NCBI GenBank assembly: GCA_026989055.1
Contig: JALSKC010000017.1
Span: 1-64,000, forward strand
Source of the DNA: Paracoccaceae bacterium
GTDB lineage: Bacteria > Pseudomonadota > Alphaproteobacteria > Rhodobacterales > Rhodobacteraceae
DNA length: 64,000 nt
Direction: 5' to 3'
Below, piece after piece: positions 52,391 through 62,022 of this stretch. Under the pieces are notes generated by a model, which saw only the letters and a program-made list of their open reading frames with translations, had not been told where the DNA came from and did no database searches. Positions within the stretch are counted from its first letter, which is position 1. Each line of letters begins with the position of its first letter. Both the position numbers and the translations under genes were made by a program.

Positions 52391-53746
52391 ATGACGATCC
52401 GTGCGCAACTCGGCCGGCTGGGCCTGTTCGATGCTCGTGTGCCCCGCTACACCAGCTACCCCACGGCCGCCCGCTTCACCGATGCCGTCGGCCCCGCCGA
52501 CAGCAGCGCCTGGCTGGAGGAGATCCCGCCCGGGGCGCGAATCTCGCTCTATCTGCATGTGCCGTTCTGCCGCAGGCTGTGCTGGTTCTGCGCCTGCCGC
52601 ACCCAGGGCACGCACAGGCTCGGCCCCGTTGCCGCCTATGTCGAAACCCTGAAGCGCGAACTCGATCTGGTGGCGGCGTGCCTCCCCGCCGGGGTCAGCA
52701 TCGGGCAGTTGCACTGGGGCGGCGGCACCCCCACCCTGCTGCCAGCGGACCTGATCGCTTCGCTCGCCGCAAGGATCAGGCAACATCTTCCGCTGGCGCC
52801 GGGAGCACGGTTTTCGGTCGAGATCGACCCGAACGAGATCGACCGGGCGCGGCTGGAAGCGCTGCGCGAAGCGGGCATGAACCGGGCCTCGATCGGGGTT
52901 CAGGACTTCGACCCGGAGATCCAGAAGGTCATCGGCCGTACCCAGAACCATGAAACCACCGCCGGCGTCGTCCGGGCGCTGCGGGAAAGCGGCATCGCCA
53001 GCCTGAACATCGACATCCTTTACGGCCTGCCGCATCAGACGGAGGAAAGGATCGCCCGCAGCGTCGGCCAGGTGGTCGCCCTGGAACCGGACCGGGTGGC
53101 GCTTTACGGTTATGCGCATGTCCCCTGGATGGCCCGCCGCCAGAATCTGATTCCGGCCGAGGCGCTGCCCCCCCCGGAAGCGCGCCTGGAACTGTTCGAG
53201 GCGGCCCGGCGGATCTTTCTGGATGCCGGCTATGTGGAAATCGGGATCGATCATTTCGCCCGCCCCGACGACGAGCTGGCCCGGGCGCTGGCAGAGGGCA
53301 GGCTGCGGCGGAACTTCCAAGGCTATACCGATGATGACTGCGAAACGCTCGTCGGAATCGGCGCCTCGGCGATCTCGCGCCTGCCCTCGGGATACACGCA
53401 GAACGCGCCGGCCACTTCGGAATATCGGCGCGCCATCGAGTCCGGTCGGCTGGCGACCGCCCGCGGCCATCGGTTCCGGGGCGATGACAGGGTCCGGGCA
53501 CGGATGATCGAGGCGCTCCTGTGCGACTTCCGGCTCGACTTCGCCCGCCTCGGGCGGGAAACGGGCATCGCGCCGGACAGGTTGAAAGCGCTCACCGAAG
53601 GGCTGGGCGAAGCCTTCCCCGGAATGCTCGACATCGGGGCGGAGCAGCTCGCCATCCTGCCCCATGCCCGCCCGCTGGCCCGCATGATCGCCCGCCACCT
53701 GGACGCCTACGAGGCGCCGGCAGAGCGCCACAGCCACGCCATCTGA
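52391..53746 (+). CDS. hemN: Oxygen-independent coproporphyrinogen III oxidase
   Basis: Radical-SAM enzyme (HemN, called HemZ in Rhodobacter) converting coproporphyrinogen III to protoporphyrinogen IX without oxygen. The 451-residue length is normal. The cluster motif is Cys60-x3-Cys64-x2-Cys67 in VPFCRRLCWFCACRT with the extra Cys69 typical of true HemN; the N-terminal ARVPRYTSYPTA and the later QNHETTAGVV/LNIDILYGLPHQT are also conserved. FnrL box upstream. Works as the low-oxygen counterpart of HemF in this window. Confidence 0.95.
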   Translation: MTIRAQLGRLGLFDARVPRYTSYPTAARFTDAVGPADSSAWLEEIPPGARISLYLHVPFCRRLCWFCACRTQGTHRLGPVAAYVETLKRELDLVAACLPAGVSIGQLHWGGGTPTLLPADLIASLAARIRQHLPLAPGARFSVEIDPNEIDRARLEALREAGMNRASIGVQDFDPEIQKVIGRTQNHETTAGVVRALRESGIASLNIDILYGLPHQTEERIARSVGQVVALEPDRVALYGYAHVPWMARRQNLIPAEALPPPEARLELFEAARRIFLDAGYVEIGIDHFARPDDELARALAEGRLRRNFQGYTDDDCETLVGIGASAISRLPSGYTQNAPATSEYRRAIESGRLATARGHRFRGDDRVRARMIEALLCDFRLDFARLGRETGIAPDRLKALTEGLGEAFPGMLDIGAEQLAILPHARPLARMIARHLDAYEAPAERHSHAI

Positions 53747-53986
53747 GCGCGCCGCCCGCGCCCCCCCGACACAGGCATCGCACGCACCGCGCTCGGGCCG
53801 GTGCGCGGCGTGACACCCGCCGGGCGATCGGCGATACTGCATCCGCCCCCGGCCGCCGGCCGCCAACCGGCCCCTGACAGGCCGGACGGAAAACCGGACA
53901 GGAAGGCGCCGGTGCGGTCGTCGTGCGGCCGCCTGCGGGTGTCCGGCGGGAGGAAAGGAGGAAGGACGGGAGGGAAGGAAACCGCC

Positions 53987-55399
53987 ATGGAAATACTGGA
54001 GCGGCTGGCCGGAATCGTCGGCAGCGCCCATGTCCTGACCGGAGCCGATGCCCTGCCCTACGGCACGGACTGGACAAGGAGCTACGCCGCGCCCCCCCGC
54101 GCGGTGGTGCGCCCGGCCGATACCGGCGAGGTTTCCCGCGTCCTGCGGCTGGCGCATGACTGCGCGCTGCCCGTGGTGCCGGTGGCCGGCAACACCGGGC
54201 TGGTGGGCGGCACCCACGCACCGGATGCGCTGATGCTGTCGCTGGAGCGGCTGAACCGGATCCGCGCCATCCGCCCCGAATCCCGGGTGGCGGTGGTCGA
54301 GGCCGGGGTGGTTCTGGTCCGGCTGCACGAAGCGGCCGAGGCGGAAGGGCTGATGTTCCCGCTGCATTTCGGCGCCCGCGGTTCGGCCATGATCGGCGGC
54401 GCGCTGTCAACCAATGCCGGAGGCTCGAACGTGCTGCGCTACGGAAATGCCCGCGCGCTGTGCCTCGGGCTGGAGGTGGTCCTCGCCGACGGGCGGGTGC
54501 TCGACCTGATGAGCGAACTGCACAAGGACAATTCCGGCTACGACCTGAAGGATCTGTTCATCGGGGCGGAGGGAACGCTGGGCGTGATCACCGCCGCGGT
54601 CCTGCGGCTCGTGCCGCGGCCCAGGGCCCATGCCACCGCGATGGTGGCTGCCGCCTCGCTGCCGGCCGCACTTTCCCTGCTGAACCGCCTGCAGGAGGCC
54701 ACCGGCGGCATGGTCGAGGCCTTCGAATACATGCCGCGCCGCTACATGTCCCGGCTGCGGACCGTGCGCCCCGATCTGGTTCCCCCGCTCGGCCATGCAC
54801 GCGAGACCACCATCCTGGTGGAGCTGGCCGCCACCGCCCCGCGCGATGCCGCCCCGCGCGAGGATGGCACGGTGCCGCTGAGCGAACTCCTGGAACGGAG
54901 CCTGGCCGAAACCATCGAAGCCGGGCTGGCCGAGGATGCGGTGATCGCCCGTTCTCTGTCCGAACGCCGGCGGATGTGGGCGATACGCGAGGCAGCGGCG
55001 GAAATCACCTTCGGCCGCGAACCGCATGTGGACTTCGACGTGGCCCTGCCGCTGGACAGGGTAGCCGAATTCCTCGACCGGGCGCAGGCGTTCCTGCAAC
55101 GGGCCGACCCCGGAGCCGAAACCAACGCTGTGGCGCATCTGGGCGACGGGAACGTGCATTTCACGGTCTGGCCGGGGCGTGACGAACCGGCGCTGATCGG
55201 ACGGATCCGCACCGGCATTGACGACCTGACGCTGGCGCTCGGCGGCTCGTTCTCCGCCGAACACGGGATCGGGCTGTCGAAGCTGGAGCCGATGCGGCGC
55301 GGCAAGGATCCGGTGGCGCTCGAGGTGATGCGCGCGCTCCGGGCGACGCTCGACCCGAAGGGGATTCTGAACCCCGGCAAGCTCCTGCCGCCGGCCTGA
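53987..55399 (+). CDS. FAD-binding 2-hydroxyacid oxidase/dehydrogenase (GlcD-like)
   Basis: A 470-residue flavoprotein with the PCMH-type FAD domain (PVVPVAGNTGLVGGTHA, then GGALSTNAGGSNVLRYG, then GAEGTLGVITAAVLRL) and the C-terminal FAD-oxidase domain ending AVAHLGDGNVHF and EHGIGLSKL. The HLGDGN-H motif supports a D-2-hydroxyacid such as D-lactate, D-2-hydroxyglutarate or glycolate as substrate. The start ATG at 53987 follows AAGGAA; the region before it (53747-53986) is purine-rich without other features. It is not in an operon with hemN as far as spacing shows. Confidence 0.85.
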   Translation: MEILERLAGIVGSAHVLTGADALPYGTDWTRSYAAPPRAVVRPADTGEVSRVLRLAHDCALPVVPVAGNTGLVGGTHAPDALMLSLERLNRIRAIRPESRVAVVEAGVVLVRLHEAAEAEGLMFPLHFGARGSAMIGGALSTNAGGSNVLRYGNARALCLGLEVVLADGRVLDLMSELHKDNSGYDLKDLFIGAEGTLGVITAAVLRLVPRPRAHATAMVAAASLPAALSLLNRLQEATGGMVEAFEYMPRRYMSRLRTVRPDLVPPLGHARETTILVELAATAPRDAAPREDGTVPLSELLERSLAETIEAGLAEDAVIARSLSERRRMWAIREAAAEITFGREPHVDFDVALPLDRVAEFLDRAQAFLQRADPGAETNAVAHLGDGNVHFTVWPGRDEPALIGRIRTGIDDLTLALGGSFSAEHGIGLSKLEPMRRGKDPVALEVMRALRATLDPKGILNPGKLLPPA

Positions 55400-55515
55400 G
55401 AGCGACGCTGCTGCCGCCATGGGCAGGACGAAGGGCGGCGGGGAGCGGGCCTCCCCCGGCGCTGCCCGGCGCGCCGGTCCGGCAAGGCCCGGCAAGGCAG
55501 CCCCGGCCCTGCCCG

Positions 55516-56460
55516 TCAGCGCCAGTCGAAGAACCCCGCCCCGGCACGCGCCAGCAGCCTGTCCGCCATGGCGCAGCCGAGCTCGGGGCCGTCCTCCGGC
55601 GGGCAGCTACCATCATCCGAATGCGCATCGGAACCGTCGGTGCGCAGGATCTCGCCGCGCAGCCGGAGCCTGCCGTCCTCCAGCTCGGCCAGCCCCGCGA
55701 TCGGCGTCCGGCAGGAACCGTCCAGCCGCGCCAGGAAGGCCCGCTCGGCCGCCAGCCGCAGCGCGGTCGGCGCATGGTGGATCGCCTCCAGCAGGGCCGC
55801 GACCCGGCTGTCGCCCTGCCGGCGCTCGACGCCGATCGCGCCTTGCGCCACCGCCGGCAGCATGTCTTCCGGAGCGACCGGCGCAGCCGGGACATCCTCC
55901 AGCTTCAGCCGGGCGAGCCCGGCCATCGCCAGAAAGGTAGCCCCTGCCACCCCTTCCCGCAGCTTGCGCAACCGGGTCTGGACGTTGCCGCGAAACTCGA
56001 CCACGCGCAGGTCGGGGCGGCGGTGCAGCAGCTGTGCCCGGCGGCGCAGGCTGGAAGTGCCGACGGTGGCCCCCTCGGGCAGTTCCCCCAGAGCACCGTG
56101 GCGCGCCGACACGAAGGCATCGCGCACATCGGCGCGCGGCAGGAAACAGTCGAGCACGAGCCCGGCCGGCTGCTCCACCGGCATGTCCTTCATCGAATGC
56201 ACGGCGATGTCGATGCTCCCCCCCAGCAGGGCCTGCTCGATCTCGCGGGTAAACAGCCCCTTGCCGCCGAGTTCCTTCAGCGGGCGATCCTGCACCCGAT
56301 CACCGGTGGTCGAGATAACAACAATTTCAAAAGCTTGCGCGGGGAGGGAGAAGGCCTCCGCCAGCCTTTCCCTGGTCTCGTGCGCCTGCGCCAGCGCCAG
56401 CGGCGAGCCTCGGGTGCCGATCCGCAACGGCATGTCGGGAGAGGGAAGGCGGCTGCTCAT
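55516..56460 (-). CDS. hemC: Hydroxymethylbilane synthase (porphobilinogen deaminase)
   Basis: Joins four porphobilinogen molecules into hydroxymethylbilane for heme synthesis. The 314-residue protein has LRIGTRGSPLALAQAHE at the start, DRVQDRPLKELGGKGLFTRE, the VHSMKDMP motif with its catalytic aspartate nearby, and the LDGSCRTPI motif whose cysteine carries the dipyrromethane cofactor. I chose the ATG at 56460; an internal ATG nine codons on is possible. Divergent from hemE with a 133-bp promoter region. Confidence 0.96.
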   Translation of the reverse strand: MSSRLPSPDMPLRIGTRGSPLALAQAHETRERLAEAFSLPAQAFEIVVISTTGDRVQDRPLKELGGKGLFTREIEQALLGGSIDIAVHSMKDMPVEQPAGLVLDCFLPRADVRDAFVSARHGALGELPEGATVGTSSLRRRAQLLHRRPDLRVVEFRGNVQTRLRKLREGVAGATFLAMAGLARLKLEDVPAAPVAPEDMLPAVAQGAIGVERRQGDSRVAALLEAIHHAPTALRLAAERAFLARLDGSCRTPIAGLAELEDGRLRLRGEILRTDGSDAHSDDGSCPPEDGPELGCAMADRLLARAGAGFFDWR

Positions 56461-56593
56461 GCCGCCCTGATACCCGGGGCGCTCCGGGCTGGCAACCGCC
56501 TGCAGCCTTGACAAACCGGCGCAGGCACAGGACCACCGGCAGGCGCGGGGCACGCCGGCCGGGATGAGGGCGAGGGAAGAAAGGACGAGAACC

Positions 56594-57637
56594 ATGAAAC
56601 GGGGCGAACAGGGCAAGAGGCTGCTGCGGGCGCTGGCCGGAGAACCCCTGCAGCCGCCCCCCGTCTGGATGATGCGCCAGGCCGGGCGCTACCTGCCGGA
56701 ATACCGCGCAACCCGGGCCGAGGCCGGCGACTTCCTGTCGCTCTGCTACACGCCGGAACTGGCCGCCGAGGTCACGCTGCAGCCGATCCGCCGCTACGGC
56801 TTCGATGCCGCGATCCTGTTTGCCGACATCCTGCTCCTGCCACATGCCCTGGGAACGGATCTGTGGTTCGAAACCGGAGAAGGCCCCCGGCTGTCCACCA
56901 CCACCACCCCGGAAGGGCTGGCCCGCCTGAAGGGGGCGGACGACATCCACGAGCAGCTTGCCCCGGTTTACGAAACGCTGCGGATACTCGCCCGCGCGCT
57001 GCCGCGCGAAACGGCGCTGATCGGCTTTGCCGGCGCGCCCTGGACGGTGGCGACATACATGATCGCCGGGCGCGGCACCCCGGACCAGGGGCCGGCGTTC
57101 CGGCTGATGTCCGAAGACCGGGCGACATTCGACGCCCTGATCGACGCCGTCACCGAAGCCACCATCGCCTATCTTTCCCGACAGATCGAGGCCGGGGCCG
57201 AGGCAGTCAAGCTGTTCGACAGCTGGGCCGGCGCGCTCGAAGGCGCCGATTTCGACACCTACGCCCTGAAGCCGGCCCGGAAGATCATCGCGGCGCTGAA
57301 GCGGCGCCACCCGGAGGTGCCGGTGATCGCCTTTCCGCGCGGGGCGGGGCCGCGCTATGCCGGCTTCGCCCGGGCCACCGGGGCCGACTGCGTGGCGGTG
57401 GACAATTCCGTTTCGGCCCGCTGGGTTGCCGAAAAGGTGCAGGTTGACGGCTGCATCCAGGGCAACCTGGACCCGCGGCACATGGTCAGCGGCGGGCAGG
57501 CGCTGGTAGAGGAAACCCGGCGCATCGTCGAGACCTTCCGCAACGGGGCGCATGTCTTCAATCTCGGTCACGGAATCACCCCCGATGCCGATCCGGACAA
57601 CGTGGCGCTGATGGTCGAGACCATCCGCAACGGCTGA
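56594..57637 (+). CDS. hemE: Uroporphyrinogen decarboxylase
   Basis: Converts uroporphyrinogen III to coproporphyrinogen III. The 347-residue protein has [18 protein letters not shown] with the conserved arginines, [16 protein letters not shown] with the catalytic aspartate, [14 protein letters not shown] and the C-terminal [17 protein letters not shown]. The ATG follows AGGACGAGAACC. With hemC, hemF and hemN the window covers several late steps of heme synthesis. Confidence 0.96.
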   Translation: MKRGEQGKRLLRALAGEPLQPPPVWMMRQAGRYLPEYRATRAEAGDFLSLCYTPELAAEVTLQPIRRYGFDAAILFADILLLPHALGTDLWFETGEGPRLSTTTTPEGLARLKGADDIHEQLAPVYETLRILARALPRETALIGFAGAPWTVATYMIAGRGTPDQGPAFRLMSEDRATFDALIDAVTEATIAYLSRQIEAGAEAVKLFDSWAGALEGADFDTYALKPARKIIAALKRRHPEVPVIAFPRGAGPRYAGFARATGADCVAVDNSVSARWVAEKVQVDGCIQGNLDPRHMVSGGQALVEETRRIVETFRNGAHVFNLGHGITPDADPDNVALMVETIRNG

Positions 57638-57681
57638 ACGGGCGGGCCGGGCAGAGCCAGGCCGCCCCCGCCGGTGGCGGA

Positions 57682-57723
57682 AACGCCGACGGGGGAACGC
57701 CGACGGGGGAACGCCGACGGGGG
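57682..57723. repeat. 14-bp tandem repeat, three copies
   Basis: AACGCCGACGGGGG x 3, exact, in the 208-bp convergent gap between hemE and hemF. No terminator is obvious there. Confidence 0.92.
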
Positions 57724-57845
57724 AAAGCTCGAGAGGAGCGCAGGAAACGGCCGCCGGGCAAGGCCGGGCCGGCGACCGGACCGCGCGGGGGCACGATGGC
57801 CACCGGCGGCTCGGGCCCGCGCTTCGCCCCACCCGAAAGGGCCGG

Positions 57846-58736
57846 CTATACCCACTTCGCCAGCGGCGGCAGGCTCATCAGCACGGCATCGGCGTCATGG
57901 CCGGTTTCCAGCCCGAATTTCGTGCCCCGGTCATAGACCAGGTTGTATTCGGCATAGAGCCCGCGGTGGATCAGCTGGACGTCCCTGTCGGCCTCGCTCC
58001 AGGGGGAGGCGCAGCGCCGTTCGGCCAGCGGCAGGAAGGCCGGCAGGAAGGCCGCGCCCACATCGCGGACAAAGGCGAAATCGGCCTCCCAGTCGCCGCT
58101 GTTCAGATCGTCGAAGAAGATCCCCCCCACCCCGCGGGCCCGCCCTCGGTGGGGAATGAAGAAATACTCGTCTGCCCAGGCCCTGAAACGTTCGTAATAC
58201 CCCGGATCATGTGCAGCGCAGGCGGCCTTCAGCCGGGCATGGAAATGTGCCGTGTCCTCGCCGTATTCGATGCAGGGGTTCAGGTCGGCCCCTCCCCCGA
58301 ACCACCAGGCGCGCGGTGTCCAGAACATGCGCGTGTTCATGTGCACCGCAGGAGCGTGCGGATTCTGCATGTGCGCCACCAGAGAAATGCCCGAGGCCCA
58401 GAAGCGCGGATCGTCCTCCATGCCGGGCACGCCGCGCGCGGCCATCGCCGCCTGCGCCCGCTCGCCCAGCCTGCCATACACGGTGGAGACATTCACCCCG
58501 ACCTTTTCGAACACGCGACCGCCGCGCATCACGCTCATCAGACCGCCGCCGGCATCGGTGCCGTCACCGGCGGCGCGCCGGGTCTCGCGCAGCTCGAACC
58601 GGCCTGCCGCCCGGTCGGCGAAGGGGCCGCTCTGCCGGCTGTCCTCCAGCGCCTCGAAGGCGGCAACGATCCGGTCGCGCAATTCGCGGAACCAGGCGGC
58701 GGCGCGGGCCTTGCGCTCGTCGAATGTCTCGGCCAT
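57846..58736 (-). CDS. hemF: Oxygen-dependent coproporphyrinogen III oxidase
   Basis: Aerobic counterpart of HemN. The 296-residue protein has the family motifs GVNVSTVYG, SLVAHMQNPHAPAVHMNTR, FGGGADLNP, HRGRARGVGGIFFDD and the C-terminal YAEYNLVYDRGTKFGLETG, close to the PROSITE pattern. The ATG at 58736 follows GAGGATCCC. A perfect palindrome (58767-58781) lies just upstream. Confidence 0.96.
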   Translation of the reverse strand: MAETFDERKARAAAWFRELRDRIVAAFEALEDSRQSGPFADRAAGRFELRETRRAAGDGTDAGGGLMSVMRGGRVFEKVGVNVSTVYGRLGERAQAAMAARGVPGMEDDPRFWASGISLVAHMQNPHAPAVHMNTRMFWTPRAWWFGGGADLNPCIEYGEDTAHFHARLKAACAAHDPGYYERFRAWADEYFFIPHRGRARGVGGIFFDDLNSGDWEADFAFVRDVGAAFLPAFLPLAERRCASPWSEADRDVQLIHRGLYAEYNLVYDRGTKFGLETGHDADAVLMSLPPLAKWV

Positions 58737-58766
58737 GGGATCCTCGTGGCTGCCGGGTTGCGGGGC

Positions 58767-58781
58767 TGTTATCCGATAACA
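58767..58781. promoter_or_regulatory. 15-bp perfect palindrome upstream of hemF
   Basis: TGTTATC-C-GATAACA, 31-45 bp before the hemF ATG in the 118-bp divergent region with the lipoprotein gene. It resembles an operator for a LacI-type or similar dimeric regulator, but does not match FNR. Confidence 0.6.
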
Positions 58782-58854
58782 CGCCGATTTGCTTCCCTTT
58801 AAGGGGGATGCGACGTATTTTAGCAATCACGCAATTGCTTGAGGTGTCCGATCC

Positions 58855-59229
58855 ATGCGAAAGACCCTTCTCGCCCTGCCGCTGCTGCTGGCCGCCTGCG
58901 CCACCCCGTTCGAGCTTTGCGTGGCCGATGCCAGCAAGGACATGCGGGTGCTCGACAAGCTGATCGCACAGACCCGCGAAAACATCGCGCGCGGCTACGC
59001 CATCGGGACCGAGACATATTTCGAAACCGAAGAACAGGTCTGCGGCACGCTGAACGACCAGCCTGTCTATTGCGAGGTGCCGGTGGCCAGGACCCGCGAG
59101 GTGCCGGTGGCGATCGACCTGGCGGCGGAACAGGCCAAGCTGCAGTCGCTGCTCGACCGGCGGGCCAGAGATTCGGCCAACATGGCAGCGATCATCGACC
59201 AGTGCCGGGCCCGCTACCCGGACGCCTGA
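58855..59229 (+). CDS. Small lipoprotein of unknown function
   Basis: A 124-residue protein with a lipoprotein signal (MRKTLLALPLLLAACATPFE, lipobox LLAAC, Cys16). The mature part is helical, charged, with a conserved-looking ETYFETEEQVCGTLNDQPVY segment containing two further cysteines and a C-terminal coiled region (LAAEQAKLQSLLDRRARDS). Divergent from hemF. No homologue with a known function comes to mind. Seen directly: lipobox and ribosome-like TTGAGGTG upstream. Confidence 0.7.
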   Translation: MRKTLLALPLLLAACATPFELCVADASKDMRVLDKLIAQTRENIARGYAIGTETYFETEEQVCGTLNDQPVYCEVPVARTREVPVAIDLAAEQAKLQSLLDRRARDSANMAAIIDQCRARYPDA

Positions 59230-59358
59230 CACTTCTGCTTCTGTCCCGAAACGCTCCTGTGTCCTGAAACGCTCCTGCCGGAGGCCTCCGAGCGGCTCTC
59301 GAAAAAGAGCCACGCGACAAAAGCGTTCCGCCGCAAGGCGCACCCTTCGAGCCATCGC

Positions 59359-60174
59359 TCAGTGGGCAGCGGTATCCACCGCATCCAGCAACGTGCGCCC
59401 GCCATCGACGATCAGCACCTGTCCGGTAATGAACCCCGAGGCCTCGGAGGCCAGGAACTGCACCGGCCAGGCCAGCTCGCCCGCCGCCGCGATCCGCCCG
59501 AGCGGGGTGTGGCCGATGATGTCGGCACGCGCCGCCTCTCCCTCGGCCAGGGCATCGCGCAGGCTGGCGCTCATCACCGAGCCGAAGGCCACCGCGTTGA
59601 CCCGGATCCGCTGCGGCGCCAACGCCACCGCCAGCGCCCGGGTCATCTGTTCGAGCGCCGCCGTCGAGACCGAATAGGCCAGCAGCTCCGGATGCACCCG
59701 GTGCGCGGCGATCGACGAGATGTTGATGATGCTGCCGACCGGCTCGTCATCCGGGCCGCCGCCTTCCCCGGCCTGCCGGATCATGCGGCGCGCCACCGCC
59801 TGGCTGAGCCGGAAGCCGGTGGAAAGGTTCTGCTCCAGCAGCGCCTCGAAGGAGCGGTCATCGAGCGCCAGCGGATCGCTGCGCAGAACCTGGCGGGCCG
59901 CGTTCACCAGGATGTCGATCCGCTCGAAGGCATCGACCGTGGCCGAGATCAGGTTCGCCTGGGTCAGCTTCCGGCGCAGGTCTCCGGCGAAATAGCGCAT
60001 CGCGCCTGCCCCCTGCTCCCCGTTGTCGCCCACCTCGTCGGCCAGCCGTTCCTCGTCCTTGTCGGCGAGCATCACATTGGCCCCCTGGGCGGCGAAATGG
60101 CGCGCGATCGCAAGCCCGATGCCATTGGCGGCGCCGGTCACGATCGCGGTTCGGCCAGAGATGGAAAACGACAT
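59359..60174 (-). CDS. SDR-fold protein with Tyr-x3-Thr in place of Tyr-x3-Lys
   Basis: A 271-residue short-chain dehydrogenase-like protein. The nucleotide motif VTGAANGIGLAIARHF is normal and NISSIAAHRV gives the catalytic serine region, but the catalytic segment reads AYSVSTAAL, so the lysine of YxxxK is a threonine. The C-terminal GFITGQVLIVDGGRTL is typical of FabG-like SDRs. I recall the same AYSVSTAAL in Rhodobacterales orthologues, so this seems a conserved variant rather than a fresh mutation. It may bind NAD(P) without redox activity or use another proton donor. Confidence 0.8.
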   Translation of the reverse strand: MSFSISGRTAIVTGAANGIGLAIARHFAAQGANVMLADKDEERLADEVGDNGEQGAGAMRYFAGDLRRKLTQANLISATVDAFERIDILVNAARQVLRSDPLALDDRSFEALLEQNLSTGFRLSQAVARRMIRQAGEGGGPDDEPVGSIINISSIAAHRVHPELLAYSVSTAALEQMTRALAVALAPQRIRVNAVAFGSVMSASLRDALAEGEAARADIIGHTPLGRIAAAGELAWPVQFLASEASGFITGQVLIVDGGRTLLDAVDTAAH

Positions 60175-60264
60175 GTCTGCCCCTGTCTTTCCTGCTTTTC
60201 TTTCCCGCTTTCCTGCACCCGCTCCCCGGGCCTGCCCACCCGCCTGCCCATCCGGCGGGCCTCT

Positions 60265-61260
60265 TCACCGCTGTACCGGGCGCGGCGCACGGGCCCGGAA
60301 AAGCTTGAACGAGGCGCTTCCCGCAAGCTGCGAAACCTCGCGGAACGCGGCATCCAGTTCCCTTTCATACGGCAGATGCCGGTTCGCGACCAGCCAGAGC
60401 ACCCCGCGGCGCTTCAACAGGCGGGCTGCCGCTCGGATGAAGCCGCGGCCGATACCCGGGTCGGCCACCCGCCCGAGGTGAAAGGGCGGATTCGTCACCA
60501 CGTGATCGAAACCGCCCGCTTCCCGCGCGGCAAAGCTCTCGGCATCGATCCAGTGGAAACGGGCGCGCCAGTCGGTGATGTTGCGCCGCGCGCATTCCAG
60601 CGCCGCGTGGTCGATCTCCACCAGATGGCATTCGTCGGGCTGCTCCGAGCCCAGAATCCGGTGCGCAAGCCAGCCCCAGCCGGCACCCAGATCGCACAGC
60701 CGCCCCGACAGCGGCGGCAGCGCCTCTGCCAGCAGCGCCGAACCAGGATCGACCCCATCGGCCGAAAAGACACCCGGCGCGGTGACGAATTCGCCCTCGA
60801 TTCGGGTTTCTTCCGGGCCGGACCAGGCGGAAAACTCCCCGCCGGAAATCGCGAATGTCCTGCCGTGGGCCCTGGAGACGACTCCCTCTACCGTCGCCCC
60901 GGCCCGGCGGCAGGCCTTCAGGAGGGAATCGACCCCATCGGTCTTCTGCCCGTCGATGATCACCGGCCCGCCCCCCGTCGCGGCAGCGGCGCGGGCCACC
61001 AGCGCGCGCGCCAGTGCTCCGGCGCGCGGCAGAAAGACCACGGCGGCGGCATAGCGTCCCTGCTCGCGCACCACGGTATCATATCCGCGCCCGGCCCAGG
61101 CCCGGTGCTCGGGAAAGATCCCGTGGATGATCTGCACCCTCTCGCACGGCAGGGCCGAGATGTCCTGCCCGGCAGGAGGATGGAACACCGCCACCCGGCC
61201 GTTTCCGGGAAGGGGGGGCAGCGCGCCTGCGAGGGCGGTGGTCAGACGGGAGGCTCGCAT
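60265..61260 (-). CDS. RsmC-like rRNA guanine-N2 methyltransferase
   Basis: A 331-residue SAM-dependent methyltransferase. The C-terminal half has the SAM motif CDLGAGWGWLAHRIL, an acidic residue in HLVEIDHAALE and the NPPF motif (HVVTNPPFHLGR) typical of exocyclic-amine methyltransferases of the RsmC/RlmG type. The N-terminal half is a degenerate copy of the same fold. Likely target is a guanine in 16S rRNA, inferred from family. It precedes the SDR gene with a 90-bp gap and lies 39 bp after clpS. Confidence 0.85.
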   Translation of the reverse strand: MRASRLTTALAGALPPLPGNGRVAVFHPPAGQDISALPCERVQIIHGIFPEHRAWAGRGYDTVVREQGRYAAAVVFLPRAGALARALVARAAAATGGGPVIIDGQKTDGVDSLLKACRRAGATVEGVVSRAHGRTFAISGGEFSAWSGPEETRIEGEFVTAPGVFSADGVDPGSALLAEALPPLSGRLCDLGAGWGWLAHRILGSEQPDECHLVEIDHAALECARRNITDWRARFHWIDAESFAAREAGGFDHVVTNPPFHLGRVADPGIGRGFIRAAARLLKRRGVLWLVANRHLPYERELDAAFREVSQLAGSASFKLFRARAPRPVQR

Positions 61261-61299
61261 CGGGCTGACATCGGGCCGGCACGGTGAAAGGCCGGCGCG

Positions 61300-61620
61300 C
61301 TATTCCCTTTCCATGGTGCACTGCAGAGGGTGCTGGTGGCGACGGGCGAATTCCATCACCTGGTTCACCTTGGTTTCGGCCACCTCGTAGGAAAACACCC
61401 CGACCATGGCCACGCCCTTCCTGTGAACCGTCAGCATCACCTCGACCGCCCGGGCATTCGACATGCCGAAGAACCGTTCCAGGACATGAACGACGAATTC
61501 CATCGGCGTGAAATCGTCGTTCAGAAGCAGCACCTTGTAAAGCGGCGGGCGCCTGGTGTGGGGGCGTGTCCTGGTCACCACCCCCAGGTCCGTCCCGGGG
61601 GAGGCGTCATCGCCCGACAT
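61300..61620 (-). CDS. clpS: ATP-dependent Clp protease adaptor ClpS
   Basis: Delivers N-end-rule substrates to ClpAP. The 106-residue protein has [20 protein letters not shown], the hydrophobic-pocket residues around the NDD motif, and ends with the near-invariant [20 protein letters not shown]. Two starts are possible, 61635 and 61620; both have AGGA at reasonable spacing. I use the second, giving the usual disordered acidic N-tail. ClpA is not in the window. Confidence 0.95.
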   Translation of the reverse strand: MSGDDASPGTDLGVVTRTRPHTRRPPLYKVLLLNDDFTPMEFVVHVLERFFGMSNARAVEVMLTVHRKGVAMVGVFSYEVAETKVNQVMEFARRHQHPLQCTMERE

Positions 61621-61748
61621 GACTGTCCTGGTCATGGCCTAGTCCTGGTGCTCCGGATCTGTCCCGCGGGTTTTCCGCCCGGAATATATAGGCTGAGCCC
61701 CAGCCCTGAAAAGGGGGCTGCGGGCATTTGACCGATTCGCCGCCCCCA

Positions 61749-61787
61749 CATGACGAAAGCGCATGACGAAAGCGCATGACGGAAGCG
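61749..61787. repeat. 13-bp tandem repeat, three copies
   Basis: CATGACGAAAGCG twice exactly, then CATGACGGAAGCG. In the 402-bp clpS-carboxypeptidase divergent gap (61621-62022), which otherwise holds the two promoters and an isolated TCCCCTGCCGGCC unit at 61880-61892. Confidence 0.92.
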
Positions 61788-62022
61788 AAGGGCGCCGGAG
61801 GCTGCCCCGCCCGCAAGCGGGCAGGCGACGGGGCGGAGGAAGGCCGGCGGCCGGCGATGCGCACGCCCGTCGGCCGGCCTCCCCTGCCGGCCGCGCATCT
61901 GGTGGGCGGAATGCAGAGCACCGCAACATCTGGTGGCACCCCCCCGCAAAGCCCGGAAATTCTCTTGAAAATAAGGTGTTTTCCGATTCATCCCCCTGTG
62001 CTAACGTCGCACGGAGAACGAG

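Noticed and set aside
54585-54600. GCGTGATCACC resembling the TCA operator
   Set aside because: One mismatch, unpaired and inside the FAD oxidase coding sequence (GVITA).
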